Source: UBA5078 sp051252515 (GTDB taxonomy: Bacteria; Pseudomonadota; Gammaproteobacteria; Pseudomonadales; Pseudohongiellaceae). Taken from it: 64,000 nt of DNA. Position 1 is the first letter of the stretch. Each line of letters starts with the position of its first letter. Shown here one piece after another: positions 18,261 through 27,039 of the stretch. The stretch lies in NCBI GenBank assembly GCA_051252515.1, contig JBPOFS010000004.1, positions 248,001 to 312,000 on the forward strand, written 5' to 3'. Both the position numbers and the translations under genes were made by a program. The notes under the pieces are model-generated. The model was not told the DNA's origin and searched no databases. It saw only the letters and a list, made by a program, of their open reading frames with translations.

Positions 18261-18794
18261 TCACTCTTTCATTTCACAGCGTGGATCGCTGTTTTGCATA
18301 CCGTGTATTTGCTCACGGCTTATGGGAAGTGGGGCACACCCGTGGTCAGTGCCACAGATAAGATCCCACTCAGGACGTGCAAGCTGGTGACAACCAAAAC
18401 AATTGCCGCCAAACTGATTAACAACTTCTGTGGTTCCGCGTACGGCTATTTTGCTACCAGTTGCCGAAAGACTCAACTCAAAAAATTCCCAGTCGTTGGT
18501 TTCCGGATTCCAACCCTCCTGATGCTTCACCATCACTTCGGCGGGGATTAACGACACCATGGAGCCAGCAGGATACTTCCCACCAGTGCTTGAACTGGCC
18601 ACCGCAACAGTGGAATCTAGGTCGCCAAGTAAGTTCGAGACGAAGAAATCCCCCACTTGGGTCATCGCGCCAAGGCAATCAAACGAGGCATCCGTAATCT
18701 CTAACTGCTTACTCGTATCCGCGGTAAACGCTTGTCCTGCGATTAATAATGCTGAGCCCACTAAAATAGACTTCTTAACAAACGAAAGCCGCAT
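18261..18794 (-). CDS. Periplasmic haem protein, cytochrome P460-like
   Basis: The ATG at 18794 has GAGGA 8 nt upstream; the ATG at 18809 does not. A signal peptide (residues 1-24, AGQAFTA) is followed by a domain with KYPAGSMVSLIPAEVMVK, a WEFFELS strand and a C-terminal CFGCH haem motif at 132-136. A single CxxCH after a small beta domain resembles cytochrome P460/cytochrome c'-beta proteins. Additional cysteines (ICGTDHGC) could form a disulfide. It is upstream of the cytochrome c-PQQ dehydrogenase on the same strand and could be its electron partner. The P460 assignment is by pattern only; the crosslinking lysine is not identified. Confidence 0.7.
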   Translation of the reverse strand: MRLSFVKKSILVGSALLIAGQAFTADTSKQLEITDASFDCLGAMTQVGDFFVSNLLGDLDSTVAVASSSTGGKYPAGSMVSLIPAEVMVKHQEGWNPETNDWEFFELSLSATGSKIAVRGTTEVVNQFGGNCFGCHQLARPEWDLICGTDHGCAPLPISREQIHGMQNSDPRCEMKE

Positions 18795-19036
18795 AATCTG
18801 TTTCCTCATTGTTCTTGATATAAGCGAAATGTCACAAGCAATAATACAAGTAATAATAATTGTAGCTTGTTAGCATAACAACCATAATCACTTTGAGTGA
18901 TAACTCGAATTCGTCGCCATCAATTAAAATACACCTCTTTGCCGTGACCCACAAACAGCGCCACACCTCGCTAATTGGACTTTTAGGTCATTTTCGAGTA
19001 GTATTTCGCCCCTAATTTACTACCAAGAATGAGCTA

Positions 19037-19378
19037 ATGAGCACTCTCCCACCCTGCCCCAAATGCGCAAGTGAATTCACTTATGAAAGCAGCGCCATAT
19101 TCATTTGCCCTGAATGCGCCCACGAGTGGTCCGCAGAAGATATGCTAGCGGCAACTGACGAAACCCCATCGATCACCGATGCTAATGGCAATCCGCTCGA
19201 AGATGGCGACACGATTACAGTCATCAAGGACCTGAAAGTGAAAGGCACCTCACTAGTCGTCAAAGTTGGCACTAAAGTGAAAAACATTCGCTTAGTCGAC
19301 GGCGATCACGATATAGATTGCAAGATCGACGGCATTGGTGCCATGAAACTAAAGTCAGAATTTGTGAAAAAAATTTAG
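19037..19378 (+). CDS. yjdM: PhnA/YjdM family zinc-ribbon protein
   Basis: The 113-residue protein opens with a zinc ribbon (CPKCASEFTYES...CPECAHEW) and continues with the PhnA C-terminal domain (DANGNPLEDGDTITVIKDLKVKG, seen as LEDGDTITVIKDLKVKG; then TKVKNIRLVDGDHDIDCK). Length and order match E. coli YjdM, formerly PhnA, which is not a phosphonoacetate hydrolase despite the old name. It is cytosolic; role unknown. The pseudouridine synthase gene begins 16 bp downstream, so the two are likely one operon. Confidence 0.93.
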   Translation: MSTLPPCPKCASEFTYESSAIFICPECAHEWSAEDMLAATDETPSITDANGNPLEDGDTITVIKDLKVKGTSLVVKVGTKVKNIRLVDGDHDIDCKIDGIGAMKLKSEFVKKI

Positions 19379-19394
19379 ACAAAGCTGTCGGCAA

Positions 19395-20090
19395 ATGCCC
19401 GCTTATAGAACTCGCCTAGATCGTTTCATTGCTACTGCACTGCAAATTAATCGCAAGGCAGTAAAACCGCTGCTAGCCGCCAAACGAGTTTACGTTGACG
19501 GCTCAGTTGCGAGCGACTGCGATACTCTCATCACACGCTTTTCTTGCATACGTGTCGATGAGCAGACCCTGCAGAACCACCAAGCCCACCACTTAATGCT
19601 CTTCAAGCCTGCTGGGATTCTCAGCGCCACCAAAGATGACTCTCAAACTACCGTAATGTCCTTGTTGCCGCCACAGGTTTACCAAGGACTGCATATCGTC
19701 GGTCGTTTAGACAAAAACTCCACAGGGCTTTTGCTATTGAGCAATGATGGCGAATGGTCAAACTCGCTAATGAGCCCCGGACAACATGTCGAAAAGGTTT
19801 ACTTAGTGCGCGTGCAGCATGAGATCAATCAAGAATGCGTCGATGCATTTGCCAATGGCATTCATTTCCCGTTTGAGGATATAACGACCCTCCCCGCACA
19901 ACTGGAAATATTGGAACCGACCCTTGCGAAAGTCACGCTCACCGAGGGACGTTATCATCAGATTAAAAGAATGTTTGGACGCTTTCGCAATCCTGTACTA
20001 GAGCTGCATCGCTTATCAATCGGCAAAATCACACTAGACCCCCTGTTAAAAACTGGACAGTTTCGCGCACTCACAAGTGAAGAAATTTAG
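19395..20090 (+). CDS. RsuA/RluB/RluE/RluF family pseudouridine synthase
   Basis: An N-terminal S4 domain (residues 1-60, RLDRFIATALQINRKAVKPLL) precedes the catalytic domain. The active-site Asp is D106 in IVGRLDKNSTGLLLL, and the later motif EGRYHQIKRMFGRF is the usual RNA-contacting segment. It isomerises uridine in rRNA; the spacing resembles RsuA, which acts on 16S rRNA position 516, but the exact target is not settled by sequence. Length 231 fits RsuA. Its stop overlaps the end of the convergent small membrane protein gene by 4 bp. Confidence 0.9.
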   Translation: MPAYRTRLDRFIATALQINRKAVKPLLAAKRVYVDGSVASDCDTLITRFSCIRVDEQTLQNHQAHHLMLFKPAGILSATKDDSQTTVMSLLPPQVYQGLHIVGRLDKNSTGLLLLSNDGEWSNSLMSPGQHVEKVYLVRVQHEINQECVDAFANGIHFPFEDITTLPAQLEILEPTLAKVTLTEGRYHQIKRMFGRFRNPVLELHRLSIGKITLDPLLKTGQFRALTSEEI

Positions 20091-20269
20091 AAGTTTGTAC
20101 AATGTGCGGCTTCTGGCGCCTTGCCTGAACCTAACGCTACCGGCGCAGGAGCGTCGTAAGGGTTAATAGCCTCTGCTTGTCGATAATCCACTAGAAGCAA
20201 CAGCACTATGAACCCAACACAGCAATATCCTACCAATGGGCGCGCTGGAAGATTGTAGAGCCGACTCAT
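20087..20269 (-). CDS. 60-residue single-span membrane protein coupled to the YedE-type transporter gene
   Basis: Its ATG overlaps the transporter's stop codon (ATGA, 20266-20269), a strong sign of translational coupling and of a real gene. The product has one hydrophobic helix (about residues 10-28, GYCCVGFIVLLLLVDY), two adjacent Cys at the helix start, and a Pro/Ala-rich tail ending with HCTNF. I do not recognise a family. By position it may be a small partner of the sulfur transporter or rhodanese. Convergent 4-bp overlap with the pseudouridine synthase gene shows how compact the locus is. Confidence 0.6.
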   Translation of the reverse strand: MSRLYNLPARPLVGYCCVGFIVLLLLVDYRQAEAINPYDAPAPVALGSGKAPEAAHCTNF

Positions 20270-21402
20270 ACCGTTACCACTGGTCGCGTTAATGAAAGCA
20301 GAAGCTTAGGACGCAAGCGAATCCCTACCATCGAACCGCCAAACGCACAGACGAACCACGCCCAGCCATGAAGACTTCCTGTTGAGATACCGCTAAAGAA
20401 TGCGCCAACATTACAACCAAAGGCCACCCTTGCACTATATCCCAACACAACACCCGCCACGATAATGACAAGCCAACTCAATGGCGTAATAGGCGCTACC
20501 TGTTGCGCCGGCTCTTTTCGCCATCGCAACACGATAAAGGCACCTAAAATCAACCCAATATTGGTCAATGACGTCACATCCGTTAACAATGACTGTTGGA
20601 GACGCTGAGCATGCGCTGGCGCCCCCCAAAACACATCACTGGATAGATCCACACCCGTGGCGGCGACGACTTTCGCGCCCCATAACCCGAGCCCGTACAC
20701 GACCCCCCACGATTGCCCCGCAATGACCAAATTCAGCACAGCCAATCCGGCTAATAAAGATGCGGCTAGCAACAAACGTCTACCAGGCATGCGCTTGCCA
20801 GGCAGCGCGCGCCAACGCACCAACGCGCCGACCAGAGCCAATCCAAGCAATGTAACAAGCAAGCCAGGGGCGTTGCCAAACAGACCTTGCAGCGTATAGG
20901 TCGGCAAAGAACCTAGAGAGGTCCACCATGCCAAATGCAGGCTGCCTAGAAAACTACCAAGAACAAACCCAATGAGAGCGATAGCGGCAATGACATTACC
21001 ACTGCCCGCATTAACGAGCGTTCCTGAGCCGCATCCCATCACGATCTGCATACACACACCAAAGATGAAAGCCGCCCCTAACATCGCTAGACCGATAGGA
21101 GCATAGGCTCCATCGAGCTCATCGGGAAATGCAGCAAGAAGTGGGAATATACAAAGGGCGGTAAGGGCGATCGCGAGCAACTGTGCACTAAGACCACGAC
21201 CATCTCGGTCAGTCACTATGGCTCGCCAAGGACCCGTGAACCCAAACCGAAGGCCTTCCAGCACAAAGCCAAAACCAAGCCCTACAAGCATTAAAAAGGC
21301 TGAACGAGGGCCGGCTACTGCGAATGTAGCGAACACCAGCAGCATGCTAAACAACACTAAACCTAGGCGTCGTTGAGCAATACCGGTTTTTGGCTTGCCC
21401 AT
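20266..21402 (-). CDS. YeeE/YedE (TsuA-like) sulfur-compound transporter
   Basis: A 378-residue polytopic protein (about ten helices) made of two similar halves. Each half carries a Cys motif of this family: MGCGSGTLVNAGSGN in the first and AFGCNVGAFFSGISTGSLHGW in the second. In TsuA such cysteines line a path for thiosulfate across the inner membrane. The gene starts 3 bp after the rhodanese stop, and the small membrane protein overlaps its end. The three genes form one operon that probably imports thiosulfate or another sulfane and processes it. Substrate is inferred from family. Confidence 0.9.
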   Translation of the reverse strand: MGKPKTGIAQRRLGLVLFSMLLVFATFAVAGPRSAFLMLVGLGFGFVLEGLRFGFTGPWRAIVTDRDGRGLSAQLLAIALTALCIFPLLAAFPDELDGAYAPIGLAMLGAAFIFGVCMQIVMGCGSGTLVNAGSGNVIAAIALIGFVLGSFLGSLHLAWWTSLGSLPTYTLQGLFGNAPGLLVTLLGLALVGALVRWRALPGKRMPGRRLLLAASLLAGLAVLNLVIAGQSWGVVYGLGLWGAKVVAATGVDLSSDVFWGAPAHAQRLQQSLLTDVTSLTNIGLILGAFIVLRWRKEPAQQVAPITPLSWLVIIVAGVVLGYSARVAFGCNVGAFFSGISTGSLHGWAWFVCAFGGSMVGIRLRPKLLLSLTRPVVTV

Positions 21403-21405
21403 GAA

Positions 21406-22356
21406 TTAAGCTCCAAGCAAATTTCCGACCCAATCAGTCGTCATTTTCCAATAGTGCTTTAGTCGGTTTGGTTCATTGTCCATTGGTCTATCGGCCATGC
21501 TCCATTCCGTCATGCTTTCGGCATACAGTTTCGTATTAGGGATACCCTGAAGTTCACTCATGATGAACCAATTAATCGCCGCAAGGTGACCCGTGTTACA
21601 GAAAGAGATAGTGACTGCGGCAGGCTGTTGCGTCTGAGCAGCCAGTATTGAACTCACTTGAGCAGGCGGCTTTACCCGGCTGCCCTCGAACAGACTAGTA
21701 AAACTAAGATTTCCTGCGCCTTTAATAGTGCCAGGACGAGCACTAGAGGATTGCAAACCTTCATAGAAATCAGATGTCCGCGCATCAATCAGGCGCGTGC
21801 TATCGTTCTCCAATAGCGTTTCGATCTCTTGCGTCTTTACTCGCCATTGATCACTCCACTGCGGCTGAAAACCTGAGGCGGCAACCATGTTTGCCTGAGT
21901 ACTTACGGGCAGATTAGCGCCAGCCCAACCTTCAAACCCACCATTGAGAAGCGCGAGATTTTTAATGCCAAGGGATTTTAGTGTCCAATAGGTTCTTGCC
22001 GCCGCGCCAAAATCGGCCGAGTTTGATCCAGCATGAACGATCACAACAGGAGTGTCCGCATTCACACCTAATTTCTGCACCACTGAGCTTAATATCTCTA
22101 GAGAGCTTACGGCACCAGGGTTTTCTCGCGGACCACGAAATTGCGCATAGGGCGCCGAGATCGCGCCAGGAATGTGCCCAGCGTCGTAATCCCCAGTGAC
22201 ATGAAGAATGCGAACATCCGGAGTGGCTGCCAAAATATTGGCCAATTGTGCGGGCTCTAATAACACCGTCCATCCTTGCGGAGCGGCAGCAGCAGAAAGC
22301 GGAAGGGAGAGAAAGGTAACCAAAATCGATAGACATAACCGTGTCAACATACTCAT
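21406..22356 (-). CDS. Periplasmic two-domain sulfurtransferase (rhodanese)
   Basis: A signal peptide (residues 1-25) precedes two rhodanese domains. The first (about 30-150, HVTGDYDAGHIPGAISAP, IVHAGSNSADFG) lacks the active-site Cys, as normal for the structural domain. The second (about 175-300, RLIDARTSDFYEG) has the catalytic Cys C253 in ISFCNTGHLAA. It transfers sulfane sulfur from thiosulfate or persulfide to cyanide or a thiol acceptor. Export to the periplasm and operon with the YedE-type transporter suggest coupling of sulfur processing to uptake. It is the first gene of the operon; 233 bp of non-coding DNA lies upstream. Confidence 0.92.
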   Translation of the reverse strand: MSMLTRLCLSILVTFLSLPLSAAAAPQGWTVLLEPAQLANILAATPDVRILHVTGDYDAGHIPGAISAPYAQFRGPRENPGAVSSLEILSSVVQKLGVNADTPVVIVHAGSNSADFGAAARTYWTLKSLGIKNLALLNGGFEGWAGANLPVSTQANMVAASGFQPQWSDQWRVKTQEIETLLENDSTRLIDARTSDFYEGLQSSSARPGTIKGAGNLSFTSLFEGSRVKPPAQVSSILAAQTQQPAAVTISFCNTGHLAAINWFIMSELQGIPNTKLYAESMTEWSMADRPMDNEPNRLKHYWKMTTDWVGNLLGA

Positions 22357-22589
22357 ACAACCACTTCCTCAATTTGCGATTTCTAATCTGATAATAAAGT
22401 GCGCTATTTGTACTCCGACATTGCTCTAAGTGCAAGTTTTCAGTAGGAATTACGATTTTTTATTAACGTGAATTCCTAGTAACAACGTATCCCATAAACA
22501 TCAAATATCTTTGCCAATAGATCATTTGTGAGATTACACTTCGCGCTCCCGTGTATTAGCATTGCCTTTAAAAACAGAGTTCTTAGAGC

Positions 22590-23078
22590 ATGATTAGTTC
22601 CGCCTCTGCAGCCGATGCTGCACAAATATGCACAATCTATAACCACTACATCGACACAAGCGTCATTAGTTTTGAGACTGTTGCAGTAACGCCGACTGAG
22701 ATGAAGAAACGCATGTCGCAAAGCCAGCAACGTCAATTGCCATGGCTCGTAGCGAAAAACGGCGACACAGTACTTGGCTATGCCTATGCCTCACAATGGA
22801 AAGCCCGGCAGGCTTATTATAATAGCGTCGAGATCACGGTCTATCTCGCACCAGAGACACACGCTAAAGGAGTGGGTAGCGCGTTATACCAAGCGCTATT
22901 TGAGGAATTAGAGGCACTTGATGTCCACGCGGTGTTGGCTTGTATCGCCTTGCCCAATGCACAAAGTGTCGCCTTGCATGAAAAGTTTGGAATGCGCAAA
23001 GTAGCCCACTTCGAGCAAGTGGGGTTTAAGTTCGATCGTTGGCTCGATGTAGGCTACTGGCAAGTTAATTTAAAATAA
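22590..23078 (+). CDS. GNAT acetyltransferase, phosphinothricin-acetyltransferase type
   Basis: A 162-residue single GNAT domain. AQICTIYNHYIDTSVISFET at the start and WLVAKNGDTVLGYAYASQW followed by SVEITVYLAPETHAKGVG are typical of the PAT/YncA (MnaT) subgroup, including the acetyl-CoA motif ETHAKGVGSALYQALF. YncA-type enzymes acetylate methionine sulfone/sulfoximine and related amino acids; the actual substrate is not known. The gene stands alone between the divergent rhodanese operon and the convergent PepSY gene. Confidence 0.88.
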   Translation: MISSASAADAAQICTIYNHYIDTSVISFETVAVTPTEMKKRMSQSQQRQLPWLVAKNGDTVLGYAYASQWKARQAYYNSVEITVYLAPETHAKGVGSALYQALFEELEALDVHAVLACIALPNAQSVALHEKFGMRKVAHFEQVGFKFDRWLDVGYWQVNLK

Positions 23079-23084
23079 CATCGC

Positions 23085-24242
23085 CTATTCGGCAGTTTTG
23101 AGTGTCGATGTCATATTCTTCGGTTTACGAATGCGCCCAAGCCACCGTGCAAATCGACGCCACGCAAGGGCAAACCCAGTCCACACCATCAGAATCGATG
23201 TGAACGAAACGATTCCTGCGACCGTTTGCCCAATCACTCCCAATGCTTCACCGGTATGCAGGAAACGAACCCAAGAACGAGCTTGTCGACCACCACTGAG
23301 CTGTGAAAATGGCACCCAAGACACCTCTTCTCCCGTGTAGGCATTGAGGCTCAATGAATGTCGTTTTTGTGGTTGCCCACCATTGCCTTCGTCTATAGAA
23401 ATATCAACAGTGCGCGCATCAGCATCTGGAACAGTGATTGTCATCGTTTGCCACGCTGTAGAGTATTGTTGTGCATTCGCGAGCGCGTCTGCCAACGGTA
23501 GCACTTGTCCATTCACCGGGACTTCCACGCGGACATCTTGCTCTGTACTAGCACCACGCTGCGGAGGCTCTTCCCCAGCTAAACGATAAACAAGCGCATT
23601 GGCCCATGAATAATTAAACACCACTGCCGTGGCAACGATCACGACAAGAGGAATGGCGGACCAAAAACCAAATACATGATGCCAATTGAAATCGCGCGCT
23701 TGCCCAGAAGTAGCATTGGGATGAAACCAAAGACGCAACCGCATGGTGCTCTTACGATAGATCGCCGGTAACCAGAGGTAAATGCCACTCACTATGAGAA
23801 ACAGGAACATTAAGTTCGAGATCCCTGTGACGGCACGAGCATTCGCCCGGCCTTCACCAGAGACATTGAACCAACGATGCCATGCCGTTACTGTCGAGAA
23901 GAACGAATCTACTGCATCGCTATGAGGCTCATAAACCTCACCTGAGTAAGGATTAACCACCACTTGGCCTGAGCGCCCTTGGCGCAGCACGACAGGGGCA
24001 CGAGGGTCTTGCGCGATCGTGACACTTTGCGGTGTAAAGGTATCACTGCTTGCCTGCTCGATCAGAGACTCGATAGGCATGGCGCTACGCCCGTCGCTAT
24101 CGGCGAAATAGGCTTGATCTTCCCATGCCAGAATTTGACGCTCATAAGTTAAAATTACGCCAGTGACAGACATCATCAGCACCACTACCCCAGCCGCTAC
24201 ACCGCAAATCAAATGTAGCCAAAATACTGCTTTCCTGATCAT
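23085..24242 (-). CDS. PepSY-associated membrane protein, probable siderophore-linked iron reductase
   Basis: Four membrane helices are visible: an N-terminal one (about 5-30, LHLICGVAAGVVVLMMSV), one near 150 (GISNLMFLFLIVSGIYLWLP), one near 195 (IPLVVIVATAVVFNYSW) and a last one near 355. Two periplasmic PepSY-like segments lie between. The conserved VTGVILTYERQIL and HRWFNVSGEGR fit the PepSY_TM family, whose members are often cotranscribed with TonB receptors and reduce ferric siderophores. ATG 24242 has GAGG just upstream; the frame extends to 24302 through the candidate Fur site, making a longer start unlikely. Iron regulation fits the family. Confidence 0.85.
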   Translation of the reverse strand: MIRKAVFWLHLICGVAAGVVVLMMSVTGVILTYERQILAWEDQAYFADSDGRSAMPIESLIEQASSDTFTPQSVTIAQDPRAPVVLRQGRSGQVVVNPYSGEVYEPHSDAVDSFFSTVTAWHRWFNVSGEGRANARAVTGISNLMFLFLIVSGIYLWLPAIYRKSTMRLRLWFHPNATSGQARDFNWHHVFGFWSAIPLVVIVATAVVFNYSWANALVYRLAGEEPPQRGASTEQDVRVEVPVNGQVLPLADALANAQQYSTAWQTMTITVPDADARTVDISIDEGNGGQPQKRHSLSLNAYTGEEVSWVPFSQLSGGRQARSWVRFLHTGEALGVIGQTVAGIVSFTSILMVWTGFALAWRRFARWLGRIRKPKNMTSTLKTAE

Positions 24243-24269
24243 CGCCTCAATACCACTTTGCAAATAATT

Positions 24270-24288
24270 CGCAATGATAATTATTCTT
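24270..24288. promoter_or_regulatory. Candidate Fur box upstream of the PepSY gene
   Basis: The 19 bases match the Fur consensus (GATAATGATAATCATTATC) at 13 positions, including an uninterrupted ATGATAAT core and ATT in the other half. It lies 28-46 bp before the PepSY gene start, where a promoter is expected. Strength is moderate. Confidence 0.5.
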
Positions 24289-24400
24289 ATTACGTTTTGC
24301 AAGAAAGGTAGGTCTTTTCAGTTAGCCATTGCTCGTGGTGTACTAGAGAGGTCTATCTATGAAAAACCACGAACATGACCACATTGTATAGAGGCCAAGC

Positions 24401-26425
24401 ATGACCGTCGGAGCAAAAACACTGAGAACCTTAGGCATGCTAATACTAGGCCTTTGTCCTTTAATAACGTTTGCAGAGGTTGATAGACTGGAGATACAGA
24501 GCCGAGAAACATTAGGCGATGTCGACAGCCCAATCCAATACGAGAAAATCACTGGCAAAGCTTTTTATACGCTGCAATCGAACACTCCCGCAAACCAACG
24601 AATCACCGATATTTCTCTTGCCCCACGCAATGCACAAGGCTTGGTTGAGTTCTCGACAGACTTCGAGCTGCTGCTTCCCACTAAAGGCCCGCGCAGCGAT
24701 ACCCTGCTTTATTCCGTCAATAACCGTGGCAATAGCAGCCTGGCCCCTGAGCGCACACTGGATGACCCGCTCAGTCGTCGGGGGTACACCTATCTCGTCA
24801 CTGGCTGGATAAACGAGCTCGAGCCTCGCGCTGGACGTCTGCGTTTAGACGCACCCATAGTCACTAGGGGCGACACCCCTGTCACCGGCCTTGTGCGTTA
24901 CGAGATCATCGTCAATCGTCCTGAAAATAATGTAAATATCGCTGGAGACTATCATTTAGCGTATGCCCCGAGTGATAGAGGAATGGGCGAAGCCACGCTC
25001 AGCAAACGCATCAACCAGCTAGACCCCAGAGAAGACATCCCTCGAGACCAATATAGCTTTTCTATCGTGCCTGTAGAGGGAGCCACCCAAGTGAACGTCC
25101 AGCTAGTATTAGAGGGTGGCCTCGAACCTGGAGTGATTTACGAACTCATTTATGAGGCGAAAGACCCCGTGCTTGCTGGTGCGGGTCTTGCCGCCATCCG
25201 TGACATAGTCTCGTTATTGCGCCATGGCACTAGCAATCACACACTGGCAACCCAGCTAGAAACGCTCAATATTCCGGAAATCGAATATACAGTCGCATGG
25301 GGAAACTCTCAAAGCGGACGACTCTTACGTCAGTTTATCTATCAAGGATTTAATGAAGACCTGAACGGACAACGCGTATTCGACGGCGTCGTTCCTGTCA
25401 TTGCGGGGGCAGGCTTTGGCATGTTCAATACTCGTTTTGCGATGCCGACACGCACGAATGGTCAACATGAAAATCTACTTTACCCTAACGATTACTTCCC
25501 CTTTACCTATGGCGACAGTACAGACCCATACAGTGGTCGTATCGACGGCATTCTGCATCAATCGCGCCTGAGCAACACCGAACCGAAAGTGATGCACATT
25601 CAAACGTCTAATGAATACTGGGTAAGAGGTGGCTCTCTCGCCCACACAGACCCAATGGGGACTCATGACGCCGACATCCCAGACAATGTCCGATTTTACA
25701 CTATTGGCGGCTCTGCACACAGCTCTGGCGATGGAGCTCCTAGCCTCAACAGAGGCCTAGGGCAGTTATTAAACAATCACAATGTGTGGAGCCCCATTGC
25801 CAACTCACTTCTTGTGGCCATGGTGGAATGGGTTAGCGACGACACCCCGCCCCCTGCTAGTCGTTACCCCAAAATTGAAAATCATACTCTCGTCCCCGCC
25901 CACCTTGATGATAGCGCCATCAATCCGGCTGCATGGCGAGCTATTCCTGGATACGCTCATCCCAAAGCTATATATCAAGTGGGGAACGCTGATTTTGGCG
26001 ATGAATTCCTAAGCAAAGGCATCATCTCGCGCCAAGCCATGTTTACCAACGAGTGGTATCAAGCGCTAGTACCTTCCGTCAATCGCGATAACAATGACAT
26101 TTCAAGCAATACCATTCTTCCGCCTCTGACGGCAGCTCCCCTTGGCACCTTTGTGCCTTGGAATTTACGTCGACCAGAGACGGGGGCCAGTACAGAGCTC
26201 GCGCGCCTAGCCGGTGGCTATATCCCCTTTGCTAGAACCATTGCGCAAGCACAACATAACCGTGACCCAAGGCCAGCGTTAATGAAACGTTATAGTGATG
26301 CTCAGGAATACTTAATCCAGTACGAACGCGCTACTGAGGAGTTGATTGCACAAGGGTATCTATTGCCTGAGTTCAAGGCATTTCTGCTCGAACTGGCGCA
26401 GCGTAATCTGGGAGTTTTGCAATAA
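24401..26425 (+). CDS. Secreted alpha/beta-hydrolase domain protein
   Basis: A signal peptide (residues 1-25, ending VTFAE) precedes a large protein of the uncharacterised 'alpha/beta hydrolase domain-containing' family (about 650 residues). The nucleophile motif is WGNSQSGRLLRQFIYQGFN near residue 305, in the typical G-x-S-x-S-G-R form, followed by DGVVPVIAGAGFG. A C-terminal His region (GGSAHSSGDGAP) could hold the catalytic His. Length fits the family. The ATG has GAGG upstream. It should act in the periplasm; the substrate is unknown, and neighbours give no clue. Confidence 0.85.
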   Translation: MTVGAKTLRTLGMLILGLCPLITFAEVDRLEIQSRETLGDVDSPIQYEKITGKAFYTLQSNTPANQRITDISLAPRNAQGLVEFSTDFELLLPTKGPRSDTLLYSVNNRGNSSLAPERTLDDPLSRRGYTYLVTGWINELEPRAGRLRLDAPIVTRGDTPVTGLVRYEIIVNRPENNVNIAGDYHLAYAPSDRGMGEATLSKRINQLDPREDIPRDQYSFSIVPVEGATQVNVQLVLEGGLEPGVIYELIYEAKDPVLAGAGLAAIRDIVSLLRHGTSNHTLATQLETLNIPEIEYTVAWGNSQSGRLLRQFIYQGFNEDLNGQRVFDGVVPVIAGAGFGMFNTRFAMPTRTNGQHENLLYPNDYFPFTYGDSTDPYSGRIDGILHQSRLSNTEPKVMHIQTSNEYWVRGGSLAHTDPMGTHDADIPDNVRFYTIGGSAHSSGDGAPSLNRGLGQLLNNHNVWSPIANSLLVAMVEWVSDDTPPPASRYPKIENHTLVPAHLDDSAINPAAWRAIPGYAHPKAIYQVGNADFGDEFLSKGIISRQAMFTNEWYQALVPSVNRDNNDISSNTILPPLTAAPLGTFVPWNLRRPETGASTELARLAGGYIPFARTIAQAQHNRDPRPALMKRYSDAQEYLIQYERATEELIAQGYLLPEFKAFLLELAQRNLGVLQ

Positions 26426-26456
26426 AAGTGCCGAAATGGCACAGGAGGATTCAGCG

Positions 26457-26684
26457 CTATTTTCTAGCCACCGATTTTTCTAGAAGTGGTTCGAGCAGGG
26501 TTTCGATTCCGTTAACTTTTATTTCATGCATAAGCGCTAACTGCTTACCAAGCTTTGTCGCAGGGAATCCCTGCTTGCTGAACCACACAAGATAAGGTTC
26601 CGGCAATTCTAGCAACTTAAGCCCTCGGTATTTTCCATAAGGCATCGTTTGATTGATTGCGTCTAAAAGCACTTGTTCATTCAT
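26457..26684 (-). CDS. DUF3820 family protein
   Basis: A 75-residue protein with the hallmark MPYGKYRGLKLLELPEPYLVWF, recognisable by PYGKYRG and YLVWFSKQGFP. DUF3820 (also called putative quorum-sensing-regulated virulence factor) proteins are small, cytosolic and helical. No enzyme motif is evident. The DUF2164 and rnk genes lie just upstream on the same strand with small gaps, so the three probably form one transcript. A weak 5-bp hairpin with a following TTTT (26428-26442) on the minus strand could end it. Confidence 0.88.
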   Translation of the reverse strand: MNEQVLLDAINQTMPYGKYRGLKLLELPEPYLVWFSKQGFPATKLGKQLALMHEIKVNGIETLLEPLLEKSVARK

Positions 26685-26693
26685 AACAAACCA

Positions 26694-26948
26694 TTAGCGT
26701 TGCAGCTGTGTTTCTCGCTCTAACTCCAATATGGAGTCCGCGACATCATCTAGCTTGCTAGTTAAAATCGTTTGAGCATCGTAAAGGCCTCGATTGTAAA
26801 AAAACGCGCCAACTTGCTCCGAAAAAAAATCTAAAAGAAACTCCGCATCGAACTGTCCAATCTCTTGATCCATTTCTTTTTCAAAGTAACGCTGTACTTT
26901 CGCGACAATGAGGGCTTTTTCCGCATCAGTAAATTTTATGTCCGCCAT
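26694..26948 (-). CDS. DUF2164 family protein
   Basis: From ATG 26948 the product is 84 residues and fits DUF2164: a helical small protein with FTDAEKALIVAKVQRYF, then FDAEFLLDFFSEQVGAFFYNRGLYDAQ. The conserved GxFxYNxGLxDA region is intact. An in-frame ATG at 27035 would add 29 residues unlike the family. Function unknown. It lies between rnk and the DUF3820 gene in a probable three-gene operon. Confidence 0.87.
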   Translation of the reverse strand: MADIKFTDAEKALIVAKVQRYFEKEMDQEIGQFDAEFLLDFFSEQVGAFFYNRGLYDAQTILTSKLDDVADSILELERETQLQR

Positions 26949-27039
26949 GTCCGTAATCGATTCCTTGCTTGTATTTGCAATACCTACTTCAGTAGGTTGT
27001 GACGCGATCGCTCTGACTGCGTCACAACAACTCATCTAA

